Assembly (NCBI RefSeq): GCF_011947265.1
Contig: NZ_JAATHD010000002.1
Location: 372,001 to 436,000 of the forward strand
Direction: 5' to 3'
Length of the DNA: 64,000 bases
DNA from: Paenibacillus sp. HB172176
GTDB taxonomy: Bacteria > Bacillota > Bacilli > Paenibacillales > Paenibacillaceae
Below, one piece after another: positions 8,926-17,422 of this stretch. The position numbers were made by a program, and so were the translations under genes. The notes below the pieces were generated by a model. The model was not told where the DNA came from. It was given only the letters and a program-made list of their open reading frames with translations, and made no database searches. Position 1 is the stretch's first letter. Each line of letters starts with the position of its first letter.

Positions 8926-9753
8926 ATGAGAACGGCAGACATAAGCATCTGGCATAAGCAATTGATGGACCCCAGCGGTCGGAGAATCGCTGATCGGCAC
9001 AACCGGCTTGGCAAGACTATGGTAATCGACAAGGGCATGGGGCTTAGCGCCTTTCGGGATTTTCTTGACGTGTCCGGGCAGTATGCGGATATGATCAAGC
9101 TTGGCTTCGGCACGGCTGTGCTGTACCCGCCCGAACTGCTTCGCGGGAAGCTGGAAGCGGCGTCAGAGAAGGGCATTATTATTCTTCCCGGCGGCACGCT
9201 GCTCGAGGCCGCCATAGCCCAGCAAGCGGTATCTTCGTTCCTGGACACGATCTGCGAGCTAGGCTTCAGCGGATTGGAGGTTTCCGATGGCACGATCGAG
9301 CTTGATCGCAAGCGTCGCACCGCTCTTATCAACGAAGGCGTGAAGCGCGGTCTGTACGTCATGACGGAATATGGCAAGAAAGCTGCCGGTTCGGCGATAG
9401 ATCCGGATGAGCTCGCATTCACTGCCGAATGCGATTTTGACGCAGGAGCGGAGCTGGTCACGATTGAAGCGAGAGAATCCGGCATTGATATCGGTCTATT
9501 CGATGAACAGGGGCGCTGCAAGGAGGATGTACTGCATGAAGTGCTGGAGAAGGTCGGCAGCTGCGGCCGCATAATGTGGGAAGCTCCGCTGAAATCCCAA
9601 CAAGCGGAGCTGCTGAATCAATTCGGACCGAGCGTGCATCTCGGCAACGTCGCTCCGGCTGACGCGCTTGCTTTGGAAGCGATGCGACGGGGTCTTCGTT
9701 CCGATACGTTCGACTTCGGCAATCGCGAGGAAATGATCGACTATATGATTTAA
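8926..9753 (+). CDS. comA: Phosphosulfolactate synthase ComA
   Basis: 275 aa. Adds sulfite to phosphoenolpyruvate to give 2-phospho-3-sulfolactate. In methanogens this is the first step of coenzyme M synthesis; in Bacillus (YitD) it leads to sulfolactate, abundant in spores. Family markers seen are DKGMGLSAFRDFLDVSGQYA, IKLGFGTAVLYP, PGGTLLEAA, GFSGLEVSDGTIEL and the late LGNVAPADALALEAMRRGLR. The start at 8926 follows GAGGAG by nine bases; upstream in-frame ATGs (8812 and others) have no site and would cover the promoter. comB follows after 18 bp. Confidence 0.92.
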   Translation: MRTADISIWHKQLMDPSGRRIADRHNRLGKTMVIDKGMGLSAFRDFLDVSGQYADMIKLGFGTAVLYPPELLRGKLEAASEKGIIILPGGTLLEAAIAQQAVSSFLDTICELGFSGLEVSDGTIELDRKRRTALINEGVKRGLYVMTEYGKKAAGSAIDPDELAFTAECDFDAGAELVTIEARESGIDIGLFDEQGRCKEDVLHEVLEKVGSCGRIMWEAPLKSQQAELLNQFGPSVHLGNVAPADALALEAMRRGLRSDTFDFGNREEMIDYMI

Positions 9754-9771
9754 GAAGGAAGGAATCGTCTT

Positions 9772-10476
9772 ATGCACGCTCATGTCATCTCCTCTGTGAA
9801 TGAAGCCTGCGCTGCAAATTTCCATCACAAAACAGCGATTGTCATTGACGTTCTAAGGGCGACAAGCACCATAACGGCGGCATTGGCGGCCGGCGCTTCA
9901 TGTGTCATTCCTGCCGAGACCGTCATGGATGCGAAAGGCTTGCAGCAAGAAGGAGATATTCTTGGAGGAGAGAGATTTTGCAAGAAAATTGCAGGGTTCC
10001 ATCTTGGCAACTCGCCGCTCGAATATCAGCCGAGCCTCGTAGAGGGACGAAGAATCATTCTTACGACGACCAATGGCACTAGAGCGATTCACAAATCGCT
10101 TCGCGCGGATCATGTGCTCGCCGCCTCGCTTCTCAACGCGGAAGCCTGCGCCAAGCTGGCGATTGAGCTTAGGCGAGATCTTGTCATTGTATGCGCGGGC
10201 ACGAATGATGATTTCGCCATGGAGGACGGCCTATGCGCCGGACTATTAATCGATTGCTTGCGAAGTCTTGCCGGGATTCCCGTAGAAGTCAATGATTTCG
10301 GCGAAGCGATGCACAGCATGTATCGATTCAAAGCCGAATGCATAGAGCAATCGCTCATCTCCTGCGCTTCGGGCAAACGACTGTCGAAGCTTGGGCTGCA
10401 AGAAGACATCGTCGCTTGCTCGCTAGTGAATTCATGCTCCCATGTGCCAAGGCTCGTCGATCACAAGCTGATCTGA
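9772..10476 (+). CDS. comB: 2-phosphosulfolactate phosphatase ComB
   Basis: 234 aa, the family's usual size. Removes phosphate from 2-phosphosulfolactate to yield sulfolactate. The ComB family pattern is clear: IVIDVLRATSTITAALAAGA near the N-terminus, LTTTNGTRA in the middle and the acidic FAMEDGLCAGLLID segment towards the C-terminus. It follows comA with an AAGGAAGGAAT site and the two form a two-gene unit. Genes for sulfopyruvate formation are not in the window, so the pathway probably stops at sulfolactate. Confidence 0.92.
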   Translation: MHAHVISSVNEACAANFHHKTAIVIDVLRATSTITAALAAGASCVIPAETVMDAKGLQQEGDILGGERFCKKIAGFHLGNSPLEYQPSLVEGRRIILTTTNGTRAIHKSLRADHVLAASLLNAEACAKLAIELRRDLVIVCAGTNDDFAMEDGLCAGLLIDCLRSLAGIPVEVNDFGEAMHSMYRFKAECIEQSLISCASGKRLSKLGLQEDIVACSLVNSCSHVPRLVDHKLI

Positions 10477-10563
10477 TAGACATATCCTGGTCAGCCCGTC
10501 CATATACTTTCATAAGGTTAATTCTTCTTAACCTTTCATCATTATCGGATGGGAGTTCATCGC

Positions 10564-11019
10564 ATGGCGGGAAATATAGTATTAGTCGCATTAATCATAA
10601 TAGGCGTTATCGGCCGATCCTCCATTATTGCAACCGCAGCCTGCCTGCTTCTCGCAGTCAAGCTCGTTCATCTCGATCGATTCCTTCCGGGAATCGAGAG
10701 ACGCGGGCTGGAGCTCGGCCTTTTGTTTCTAACCTTAAGCGTGCTGGTGCCTTTTGCCGCAGGGAAAATTCAGATGAAGGATTTCACCGCAGCGCTTACA
10801 TCCTGGCCCGGCATTCTGGCTCTTCTCGGCGGCGCCGCCGCCACTTATATTAACAGCAAGGGACTTGATCTGCTCCGACTTGATCCTCAGATTATCGTCG
10901 GCCTTGTGCTCGGCTCCATCATCGGCATCGTCTTCTTGAGAGGCATACCGGTAGGTCCGTTAATGGCGGCGGGCATTACGGCAATTCTGTACAAGCTTTT
11001 TCGATTAATCAGCGGTTGA
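10564..11019 (+). CDS. DUF441 family membrane protein
   Basis: 151 aa with four to five hydrophobic segments. The pattern ([23 protein letters not shown], then [25 protein letters not shown] and [17 protein letters not shown]) matches the DUF441 family (B. subtilis YtwI, E. coli YeaL). Function is unknown. Start at 10564 is eight bases after GGGAG; the ATG at 10549 overlaps that site. It lies after comB on the same strand and ends at a convergent terminator shared with lysC. Confidence 0.85.
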   Translation: MAGNIVLVALIIIGVIGRSSIIATAACLLLAVKLVHLDRFLPGIERRGLELGLLFLTLSVLVPFAAGKIQMKDFTAALTSWPGILALLGGAAATYINSKGLDLLRLDPQIIVGLVLGSIIGIVFLRGIPVGPLMAAGITAILYKLFRLISG

Positions 11020-11028
11020 ATGACAAAA

Positions 11029-11079
11029 GAAGAGGATGCCGGGGAATGGCCATAAGCCCTTCTCCGGCATCCTCTATTC
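11029..11079. terminator. Convergent terminator between the DUF441 gene and lysC
   Basis: GAGGATGCCGG (11032-11042) pairs perfectly with CCGGCATCCTC (11064-11074), with a 21-base loop. The flanks are weakly A/T rich on both sides. It lies in the 75-bp gap between two convergent genes, so it may serve both. Confidence 0.75.
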
Positions 11080-11093
11080 TCGAACATTGACGC

Positions 11094-11612
11094 TTATCTG
11101 CGCTCCGCCGGCCCGCCGACGAATACTTGCTCCTCGGTATCGAGTCCATATGCGGTATGCAGCGATTTAACAACCTCGTTAAGAGCCTCGGAAGCAATGA
11201 CGCAAGAACATTTGATCTCCGAGGTGCTGACCATCTTGATGCTGACGCCAAGCGTGGAAATCGCTTCGAACATCTTCGCTGCTACGCCAGGATTGCTGAC
11301 CATGCCTGCGCCGACGATAGACACCTTCACTAGCCCGTCCTCGGAGTCCGTCTCCCGATAAGGTACTGCGCCGCGAATGCCTTCAATAACGGAGATGGCC
11401 TTATCCTTATCCGTTCCCGATACCGTGAACGAGAAATCCGCCTTCCCGTCCTGCACGCCGCTTTGTACGATAATATCCACGTCGATTCCATTATTCGCAA
11501 GCGCGCCGAATACATTCGCCAGCACGCCGGGCACATCCTGAACGCCCATGATGCTGATTCTCGCCACATTCTTATCGAATGCAATGCCTCTTACGACGAT
11601 TCCCTGTTCCAT
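11094..11612 (-). CDS. Nested in-frame start: aspartokinase beta subunit
   Basis: Within lysC, codon ~246 is an ATG (reading MEQGIVVRGIAFDKN) with AAGGAGG nine bases upstream, a better ribosome site than that of lysC itself. The resulting 172-aa product would be the ACT regulatory half. In B. subtilis, aspartokinase II is an alpha2-beta2 enzyme whose beta chain comes from exactly such an internal start in lysC, so this is very probably a real second product. Confidence 0.7.
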   Translation of the reverse strand: MEQGIVVRGIAFDKNVARISIMGVQDVPGVLANVFGALANNGIDVDIIVQSGVQDGKADFSFTVSGTDKDKAISVIEGIRGAVPYRETDSEDGLVKVSIVGAGMVSNPGVAAKMFEAISTLGVSIKMVSTSEIKCSCVIASEALNEVVKSLHTAYGLDTEEQVFVGGPAERR

Positions 11613-12347
11613 AATCGCTTCCTCCTTCACGCTCGTTCCTTCGTTTCTTGTAAAGCTGGAACGCACAACGAGCCGTACATTGTTGTGCTTGGCGTATTCA
11701 ACCGCGCGCGGATGCAGCACGGCGGCGCCCAAATTGGCCAGCTCCAGCATTTCATCATAGGATATCTCATCCAACTTACGCGCATTCTTCACAACGCGCG
11801 GATCCGTCGAATAGACTCCGTCCACATCCGTATAGATTTCGCACACATCCGCTCCTACAGCTGCCGCCAGCGCGACTGCCGTCGTATCGGAACCGCCGCG
11901 TCCGAGCGTCGTAATCTCGCCTGCGTCGCTCACGCCTTGGAAGCCTGCGACAATGGCGACATTGCCTGCTTCCAGAGCCTTGAATATTCTTGACGGCTCA
12001 ATGTTCGTAATCTTCGACTTTCCGAACGAGTTGTCCGTCTGCATGCCGGCCTGCCATCCCGTGAAGGACATCGCCTTGCCGCCTATTCCATCGATTGTCA
12101 TGGCAAGCATCGCAATCGAGATTTGTTCCCCCACGGTCATCAGCATATCCATCTCCCTCGCAGGAGGATGCGGATTCAGCGCCTTCGACTGATCGATGAG
12201 ATCATCGGTCGTATCTCCCATTGCAGAAACAACGACAACAATTTCATTGCCCTCTTTCTGCCTTTCCATAATGCGGTTTGCAACCCGCAGCATTCTCTCC
12301 GGCGTTCCTACCGAACTGCCACCAAACTTCATCACAATTAAAGACAA
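11094..12347 (-). CDS. lysC: Aspartate kinase (aspartokinase II type)
   Basis: About 417 aa. Phosphorylates aspartate, the first step towards lysine, threonine, methionine and diaminopimelate. Seen are the kinase N-terminus VMKFGGSSVGTPERM, GRGGSDTTAVALAAA, the EIYTDVDGVYSTDPR block and two C-terminal ACT domains (about residues 265-330 and 345-410) that bind effector amino acids. The start is a TTG ten bases after GGGGAG; another in-frame TTG (12365) overlaps that site. The short leader (under 60 nt) leaves no room for a lysine riboswitch. A strong internal start exists at 11612. Confidence 0.95.
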   Translation of the reverse strand: MSLIVMKFGGSSVGTPERMLRVANRIMERQKEGNEIVVVVSAMGDTTDDLIDQSKALNPHPPAREMDMLMTVGEQISIAMLAMTIDGIGGKAMSFTGWQAGMQTDNSFGKSKITNIEPSRIFKALEAGNVAIVAGFQGVSDAGEITTLGRGGSDTTAVALAAAVGADVCEIYTDVDGVYSTDPRVVKNARKLDEISYDEMLELANLGAAVLHPRAVEYAKHNNVRLVVRSSFTRNEGTSVKEEAIMEQGIVVRGIAFDKNVARISIMGVQDVPGVLANVFGALANNGIDVDIIVQSGVQDGKADFSFTVSGTDKDKAISVIEGIRGAVPYRETDSEDGLVKVSIVGAGMVSNPGVAAKMFEAISTLGVSIKMVSTSEIKCSCVIASEALNEVVKSLHTAYGLDTEEQVFVGGPAERR

Positions 12348-12391
12348 AGCGGTTTCACTCCCCAAACCTTGACGTATACATACAAGATCAT

Positions 12392-12400
12392 ATTATAACA
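12392..12400 (-). promoter_or_regulatory. Extended -10 promoter of lysC
   Basis: On the minus strand TGTTATAAT (TGN + perfect TATAAT, hexamer at 12392-12397) lies ~45 bases before the lysC TTG start. No good -35 is seen at 17 bases; the region instead holds a small GCCC/GGGC hairpin (about 12406-12420). The promoter is between the efp terminator and lysC, so lysC appears to be transcribed on its own. Confidence 0.5.
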
Positions 12401-12430
12401 CAACTGCCCTTTATTTGGGCGATAATCATG

Positions 12431-12458
12431 AAAAAACCGCCCAATTGTTTGGGCGGCT
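12431..12458 (-). terminator. Terminator before the lysC promoter (minus strand)
   Basis: On the minus strand GCCGCCCAA-ACAA-TTGGGCGG is followed by TTTTTT (12431-12436): a short GC-rich stem with a U-tract, a textbook intrinsic terminator. It lies ~27 bp after the efp stop codon and isolates efp from lysC. Confidence 0.9.
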
Positions 12459-12484
12459 AATCCGTTTTAGCGCAATTTCAATTC

Positions 12485-13042
12485 CTACGCACGGGAAATA
12501 TATTTGCCTTCGCGCGTGTCGACAAGAAGAACATCGCCTTCGTTGATGAACAGCGGAACCTGTACGCTGTGGCCGGTTTCGAGCTTTGCGGATTTCGTCG
12601 CTCCCTGCGCCGTATTGCCTTTTACGCCCGGCTCAGTTTCCGTTACGGCAAGCTCGACGCTGTTCGGCATTTGAATGCCGAGAATTTCGCCTTGGTAGGA
12701 GGTAATGTTAACAGTCATATTTTCCTTCAGGAAGTTTAGCTCCCACTCGAGCTGTTTCTTGTCCAGGTTGAATTGGTCGTAGGTTTCATTGTCCATGAAC
12801 GTATATTCCGAACCGGAATTGTACAAATATTGCACCGCGCGGTTCTCGATAATGGCACGGCCAATCGTTTCACCGGCGCGGAAGGTTTTCTCGACAACGT
12901 TGCCGTTGCGAAGATTTTTCAGCTTGGAGCGAACGAAAGCCGCTCCTTTGCCAGGTTTGACATGCTGGAAATCCAGAACGGTGAAAATGTCGTTGTCCAC
13001 TTGCACGGTTAAGCCTGTCTTAAAGTCGTTTACTGAAATCAT
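12485..13042 (-). CDS. efp: Elongation factor P
   Basis: 185 aa, the standard three-domain EF-P that rescues ribosomes stalled at polyproline. The domain I loop reads [16 protein letters not shown]; the Lys at its tip is the position modified in many bacteria (5-aminopentanol in B. subtilis). AGGAGG lies before the ATG. It is 28 bp downstream of the peptidase gene yqhT, the same neighbour as in B. subtilis, and probably shares its transcript. Confidence 0.98.
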   Translation of the reverse strand: MISVNDFKTGLTVQVDNDIFTVLDFQHVKPGKGAAFVRSKLKNLRNGNVVEKTFRAGETIGRAIIENRAVQYLYNSGSEYTFMDNETYDQFNLDKKQLEWELNFLKENMTVNITSYQGEILGIQMPNSVELAVTETEPGVKGNTAQGATKSAKLETGHSVQVPLFINEGDVLLVDTREGKYISRA

Positions 13043-13070
13043 TGCTGATTCCCTCCTGAATGAATAGTTC

Positions 13071-14144
13071 CTACCCCAGGCAGATTAGCTCTTTCGGGGA
13101 TGAGGTTAATATTTTAATACCGGAATCCGTAATAACGATATCATCTTCAATACGCACGCCGCCAAAGCCGGGTATGTATATGCCAGGTTCAACCGTTACT
13201 GTCATTCCGGGGGTTAAAATCGTATCGCTGAGCCTGGACAATCTTGGAGATTCATGAATCTCCATGCCGAGACCATGTCCCGTTCCGTGCCCGAATTGCT
13301 CGCCATAGCCATGCTTGGTTATGATATCGCGGGCCAGCGCATCCGCTTCCAGTCCCGTCATGCCCGGCATGATATGCTCCAATGCATGCAATTGGGCCTC
13401 AAGCACGATGCTATAGATTTCGCGGTGCTTGTCGGATGGCTTGCCGATGACGACGGTTCGCGTCAAATCGGAGCAATAGCCCTTGTAGTAGGCGCCGAAG
13501 TCCAGCTTGATGAACTCGTCCATGCCGATCGTTCGATCGCTGGCCACCCCATGCGGCAACGCCGATCGTTCGCCCGATGCTACGATTGTGTCGAAGGAAG
13601 AGCTCGTTGCGCCATGACTTCGCATGAACACCTCCATCTCGAGAGCAACATCCGTCTCCTTCATTCCGCTCTTGATAATGCCCGTAATATACTCGAACGT
13701 GCGATCTGCCAGATCAGCGGCTTCAAGCATGACAGCAAGCTCCGCTTCATCCTTGATCATTCTCAGCTTCTCCACAAGGCCAGAGGTCGGCTTCAGGCTT
13801 ACGCCGTCCAACGTATTCGTCCATGTCGTAAATTCGGAATACGTGACATGCTCTTGCTCGAAGCCGAGCTTCTTCACGCCAAGCTGGACGAGCAGGTCCC
13901 GAATCTCCTCAAGAGGCTTCATGCCGTGCTCAATAACTTCAAAGCCGACGGCCTGCTCGACCGCCTGCACCCGATAACGGAAATCGGTAATCAAGCAGCA
14001 TTTCTGCGGCGCGATGAGAACATAACCCGCTGAACCGGTGAAGCCGCTTATATAGCGCCTGTTATGCGGACTAGCGATCAGCAAAGCTTCTATTCCAGCA
14101 TTCTCCATTAACGAAACAAGCTTTGTTACCCGATTATTCGTCAT
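13071..14144 (-). CDS. yqhT: M24 family aminopeptidase (Xaa-Pro type) YqhT
   Basis: 357 aa cytosolic metallopeptidase. A creatinase-like N-terminal domain (about residues 1-125) precedes the pita-bread catalytic domain. Two-metal ligands appear in order: Asp in [17 protein letters not shown] (two Asp), His in [14 protein letters not shown], Glu in TVEPGIYIP and Glu in [18 protein letters not shown] site precedes the ATG. The efp-yqhT-aroQ order is the same as in B. subtilis. Substrate is likely Xaa-Pro dipeptides or N-terminal Xaa-Pro, inferred from the family. Confidence 0.93.
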   Translation of the reverse strand: MTNNRVTKLVSLMENAGIEALLIASPHNRRYISGFTGSAGYVLIAPQKCCLITDFRYRVQAVEQAVGFEVIEHGMKPLEEIRDLLVQLGVKKLGFEQEHVTYSEFTTWTNTLDGVSLKPTSGLVEKLRMIKDEAELAVMLEAADLADRTFEYITGIIKSGMKETDVALEMEVFMRSHGATSSSFDTIVASGERSALPHGVASDRTIGMDEFIKLDFGAYYKGYCSDLTRTVVIGKPSDKHREIYSIVLEAQLHALEHIMPGMTGLEADALARDIITKHGYGEQFGHGTGHGLGMEIHESPRLSRLSDTILTPGMTVTVEPGIYIPGFGGVRIEDDIVITDSGIKILTSSPKELICLG

Positions 14145-14162
14145 AGTGATCTCCTCTCGAGA

Positions 14163-14609
14163 CTAGCTTCCATCCGATTGCGCCTTCCTGTGCAGTGCGT
14201 CGAGCGCCAGCTCATAGCCTATTGCTCCGAGTCCAACGATTTGACCGAGGGATATCGGGGCGATTACGGAATGATGCCGGAACTCCTCCCGCTTGTGAAT
14301 ATTGGACAAATGCACTTCAATGACCGGTATATTCACCGTGCTTAACGCATCGCGAATGCCATAGCTGTAATGCGTCCACGCGCCTGGATTCATAATAATG
14401 CCGTCCTGCTGCTCGTATGCGCTATGTATGCGGTCGATCATTTCGCCTTCATGATTCGTTTGGAAGAAATCGATTGAAACGCCGAGGCGATCCGCTTTCT
14501 CCCCGAGCCTTTGTTCGATCGATTGCAAGGTGTCGACGCCGTAAATGCCGGGCTCCCGGACGCCAAGCATATTCAAGTTCGGCCCATTCAATACAAGAAT
14601 TCGAAGCAT
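14163..14609 (-). CDS. aroQ: 3-dehydroquinate dehydratase, type II
   Basis: 148 aa, the usual length of the type II dodecameric enzyme of the shikimate pathway (3-dehydroquinate to 3-dehydroshikimate). Motifs: NGPNLNMLGVREPGIYG with the catalytic Tyr, NPGAWTHYSYGIRDAL, and EVHLSNIHKREEFRHHS with the catalytic His. TAGGAGG lies before the ATG. Upstream neighbour is yqhR, downstream yqhT. Confidence 0.97.
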   Translation of the reverse strand: MLRILVLNGPNLNMLGVREPGIYGVDTLQSIEQRLGEKADRLGVSIDFFQTNHEGEMIDRIHSAYEQQDGIIMNPGAWTHYSYGIRDALSTVNIPVIEVHLSNIHKREEFRHHSVIAPISLGQIVGLGAIGYELALDALHRKAQSDGS

Positions 14610-14710
14610 GTCAGCACCTCCTAATCAGCATTCTCCCTAGAGATGTCGAAGATCACTAGACATTTTACCACAAATGCCCTCCGCTTGAGAAGCGCATTGT
14701 CGAAATGGGT

Positions 14711-15229
14711 TTATTTCGCGGGAAACGGCTCTCTCGAGGCTTCTTCCGTAAATTCGAAGGCGATGGAATAGCCGATGAACAATCCCCATAACGTAAAGAT
14801 GCATAGCTCCGTAAAGATGGAATTCCATCCGGCATTCGTCAGCTTCACCGTCATGCCCATGAACGGGCCTCCCGCAATGAACAAGACCGCCCACCAGCCA
14901 AGCCCGTAAAAAATGCCCGGCCATGGCCCGCGCAGCTTGCCTAGAATACGATAATAAAGCGCCGCTGCCGCCATCGAGAATACCATATACGCCGCAAGCC
15001 CCATAACGGAGCCTTGGATCGAGGCAAGGAAGTCATGCTTGAAAAAAGGCTCCAGAAAAAATCCCGGCAGCTCTTTCGTGAAATTCATGCCGTAAAGAAG
15101 CCAGCGAAGCAACCCCCATATCGCTCCTGCGAAGAAGCCGATCTTCAAGCTGAACGTCCATGGATTCGTGTGATGCTCTTCCTCGGCTCGCCGGCTCTGC
15201 CCGCTACTCCTATGATTTCGATCCTCCAT
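14711..15229 (-). CDS. yqhR: YqhR family membrane protein
   Basis: About 172 aa. A hydrophilic, charged N-terminus (about 25 residues) precedes four hydrophobic segments. Position between aroQ and divergent yqhQ, and features such as NPWTFSLKIGFFAGAIWGL, match the YqhR family of Bacillaceae. The ATG at 15229 has AAGGGAG eight bases upstream; an upstream in-frame start (15313) has no site. Function unknown. Confidence 0.8.
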   Translation of the reverse strand: MEDRNHRSSGQSRRAEEEHHTNPWTFSLKIGFFAGAIWGLLRWLLYGMNFTKELPGFFLEPFFKHDFLASIQGSVMGLAAYMVFSMAAAALYYRILGKLRGPWPGIFYGLGWWAVLFIAGGPFMGMTVKLTNAGWNSIFTELCIFTLWGLFIGYSIAFEFTEEASREPFPAK

Positions 15230-15441
15230 ACGCGAATCTCCCTTCGTTGAATTTGCTTGTCTGCTTGTCCTTAGTATGCGAAATAATGCCTCGCCATAAC
15301 CGTCATTATCCATGGCTTGCCATTTAAGCCTTGCGCAATCGCTCGCAATTGGAGATTAGATCAAGTACAATAGTAGAGACATGCTACTGTCTTTCTTATT
15401 TGATGGAGAGATGAAACTTAATTAAGGATGGTGACCTACAT

Positions 15442-16434
15442 TTGCCTCAGAATTCCAAGAATATATATGGCGGGCAAGCCGTTATTGAAGGCGTCATGTT
15501 TGCAGGCAAACATGTCAATGTAACGGCGGTCAGGCGCAAGAATAATGAAATCGTGTATTATGAAGTGCCACGCACCTCGAAGAGATGGGTGCAGGCGCTT
15601 AAGAAAATCCCGCTCGTGCGAGGCGTTGTCGGCATTATTGAGTCCAGCGCCAAAGGCTCGCAGCATCTCAATTTCTCGATGGAGGCATATGCCGAGGACG
15701 AGACGAAGGAAGCGGCTCAGGATGGAGCGGCGGTATCCGGGGAAATGCCGGCAGAAGAGAAAAAATCCGGCTTTAGCCTAAGCATGATTGTCGGCGTCGC
15801 CGTTGCGGGCGTCATCTCGTTCATCTTCGGCAAGCTGATTTTCACTGTTGCTCCGGCGGCGCTGGAACAAATCCTGTTCAAGAGCGTATTCGAGAGCCAA
15901 ATCGGTCATAATCTAATAGAGGGACTCATCAAAATCGTTTTGTTGCTCGCCTATTTATACGTCATTTCCATGACCCCGTTAATCAAACGTCTGTTCCAGT
16001 ATCACGGAGCAGAGCATAAGGTCATTACAACTTACGAGGCAGGTGAAGCGCTGACTGTAGATAACGTGAAGAAGCATACCCGCTTGCATTATCGTTGCGG
16101 ATCGAGCTTTATCGTGTTCACCGTCATTGTCGGCGTCATTATTTACTCCCTGCCGATGTTTCATTGGGATTCGATGTGGGAGCGCATCTATATCCGCGTT
16201 CTGCTTCTGCCGGTTACGCTCGGCGTGTCTTATGAGGTACTTCGCTTGACGAATTCGGTAAGGGACGTTCCTTTCTTGCATTTCCTCGGCTACCCGGGGC
16301 TATGGCTGCAGCTGCTCACCACCAAGGAGCCGAACAACGAACAAATCGAGGTTTCGATTGCCTCCTTTAATCGCATGATGGAGCTTGACAAGCAAATAGC
16401 TGCCGTGCCGCATCAACAAGCGAATGTATCTTGA
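15442..16434 (+). CDS. yqhQ: YqhQ family membrane protein (DUF1385)
   Basis: 330 aa. The conserved IYGGQAVIEGVMFAGKH N-terminal block, the FQYHGAEHKVITTYEAGE segment and the HTRLHYRCGSSFIVFT stretch are the DUF1385 signature. There are about four membrane segments in the middle and C-terminal half. The start is a TTG preceded by AAGGATGG. Function is unknown; the His/Cys-containing GAEHK and HYRCG motifs hint at metal or redox chemistry, but this is speculation. The next gene follows at once. Confidence 0.9.
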   Translation: MPQNSKNIYGGQAVIEGVMFAGKHVNVTAVRRKNNEIVYYEVPRTSKRWVQALKKIPLVRGVVGIIESSAKGSQHLNFSMEAYAEDETKEAAQDGAAVSGEMPAEEKKSGFSLSMIVGVAVAGVISFIFGKLIFTVAPAALEQILFKSVFESQIGHNLIEGLIKIVLLLAYLYVISMTPLIKRLFQYHGAEHKVITTYEAGEALTVDNVKKHTRLHYRCGSSFIVFTVIVGVIIYSLPMFHWDSMWERIYIRVLLLPVTLGVSYEVLRLTNSVRDVPFLHFLGYPGLWLQLLTTKEPNNEQIEVSIASFNRMMELDKQIAAVPHQQANVS

Positions 16435-16472
16435 TCGATGGATTCATTGATTTTGAGAAAGGCGTGATGAAG

Positions 16473-16793
16473 ATGTTCAAATCTTCCAAAGGCATGAGTG
16501 TGATTGGCATCATTGTACTCTCGCTTATGATAATCGGTTTTCTTTTCTACTTGTTTAACAATCCGCTAGCCATGCTTCTCCCTATCGTCATATTCGGGGG
16601 AATCTTTCTCTTGTACAAATACCCTCCGTCCTTCCTGCGAGGCTTCAACAGCTCGCAGTATCAGCGAGCCGCCAAAGTAACGCAGATGAAAAAGCCCTCA
16701 GCCAAATCCCGCAAGGATCGCCCGAAGTCCAAGACCGTTCCATTCCGGGTCATCGAGGGCGGCAAGGATGACGATCTGCCGAAATATCATTAG
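16473..16793 (+). CDS. yqhP: SA1362/YqhP family small membrane protein
   Basis: 106 aa. Two adjacent hydrophobic helices (SVIGIIVLSLMIIGFLFYLF and LAMLLPIVIFGGIFLLY) are followed by a basic tail rich in Lys/Arg/Ser and an acidic end. Size, layout and position after yqhQ fit the YqhP/SA1362 family. I chose the ATG at 16473, ten bases after AAAGG; an ATG at 16467 is the alternative. Function unknown. Confidence 0.7.
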   Translation: MFKSSKGMSVIGIIVLSLMIIGFLFYLFNNPLAMLLPIVIFGGIFLLYKYPPSFLRGFNSSQYQRAAKVTQMKKPSAKSRKDRPKSKTVPFRVIEGGKDDDLPKYH

Positions 16794-16820
16794 CAGCTTA
16801 TAAGCGCACCGCATAAAGCA

Positions 16821-16875
16821 AAAGAGCTGCCCCGTTCAACGTCATTGTTGACTTGAACGGGGCAGCTCTTGTTTT
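16821..16875. terminator. Bidirectional terminator between yqhP and mntR
   Basis: An 18-bp perfect stem (AAGAGCTGCCCCGTTCAA at 16822-16839 with its complement at 16853-16870) has A-rich sequence on the left and GTTTT on the right. It separates the convergent yqhQ-yqhP unit and mntR and could stop transcripts from both sides. Confidence 0.9.
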
Positions 16876-16890
16876 GTCGGCAGCCGCTAT

Positions 16891-17313
16891 TTAGTCGCTT
16901 TCCATTTCGGCATGAATCGCTTTCAGCTCGTCCTGCCTCGATGAATCCCGGCGAAAATATTCAACCAAGGTTTCAATGCATGTAATGGAGTCCCAACTTA
17001 GATGATGCTCGATTCCTTCGACATCCGTATAGATATTCTCATCTTGCACGCCAATAATCGTCAGGAAATTTTCCAGAAGCTGATGGCGGTCCACTAACCG
17101 CTTTCCCATCTTCTTCCCTTTGTTCGTCAGAACAAGGCCGCGATATTTTTCATAGATGAGATAACTGTCCTTGTCGAGCTTCTGTATCATCTTCGTTACG
17201 GAGGAAGGATGCACCTCAAGTCCTTCGGCGATATCCGAAACTCTTGCGTAGCCCTTCTCATCGATTAGTTTATAAATGCGTTCCAAGTAGTCTTCCATGC
17301 TCGGAGTCGGCAC
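16891..17313 (-). CDS. mntR: Manganese-responsive transcriptional regulator MntR
   Basis: 140 aa DtxR-family repressor of manganese uptake. The winged helix ([27 protein letters not shown]) is almost identical to B. subtilis MntR. Metal ligands are in place: Asp8 and Glu11 (EDYLE), His in DRHQLLE, and Glu/His in [10 protein letters not shown]. The start is a GTG with AGGGGG nine bases upstream, giving the family length; an ATG at 17373 would add 20 atypical residues. No mnt transport genes lie nearby. Confidence 0.96.
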   Translation of the reverse strand: MPTPSMEDYLERIYKLIDEKGYARVSDIAEGLEVHPSSVTKMIQKLDKDSYLIYEKYRGLVLTNKGKKMGKRLVDRHQLLENFLTIIGVQDENIYTDVEGIEHHLSWDSITCIETLVEYFRRDSSRQDELKAIHAEMESD

Positions 17314-17422
17314 TTTCAGGAACCCCCTATCTTGTGATCCAGCCCCGTAATTAAGGCGCCATCTTATTATCATACACTTTCCGTTATGTAACCTGCAAGC
17401 TTATCCACAGGAGACGGAACGG

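Noticed and set aside
10514..10535. Hairpin AAGGTTAA/TTAACCTT after comB as a terminator
   Set aside because: The 8-bp stem is A/T-rich with no U-tract, so it is probably not an efficient terminator.
12348..12430. A lysine riboswitch ahead of lysC
   Set aside because: The space between the efp terminator and lysC is about 80 bp and holds only a promoter; a lysine riboswitch needs far more sequence.
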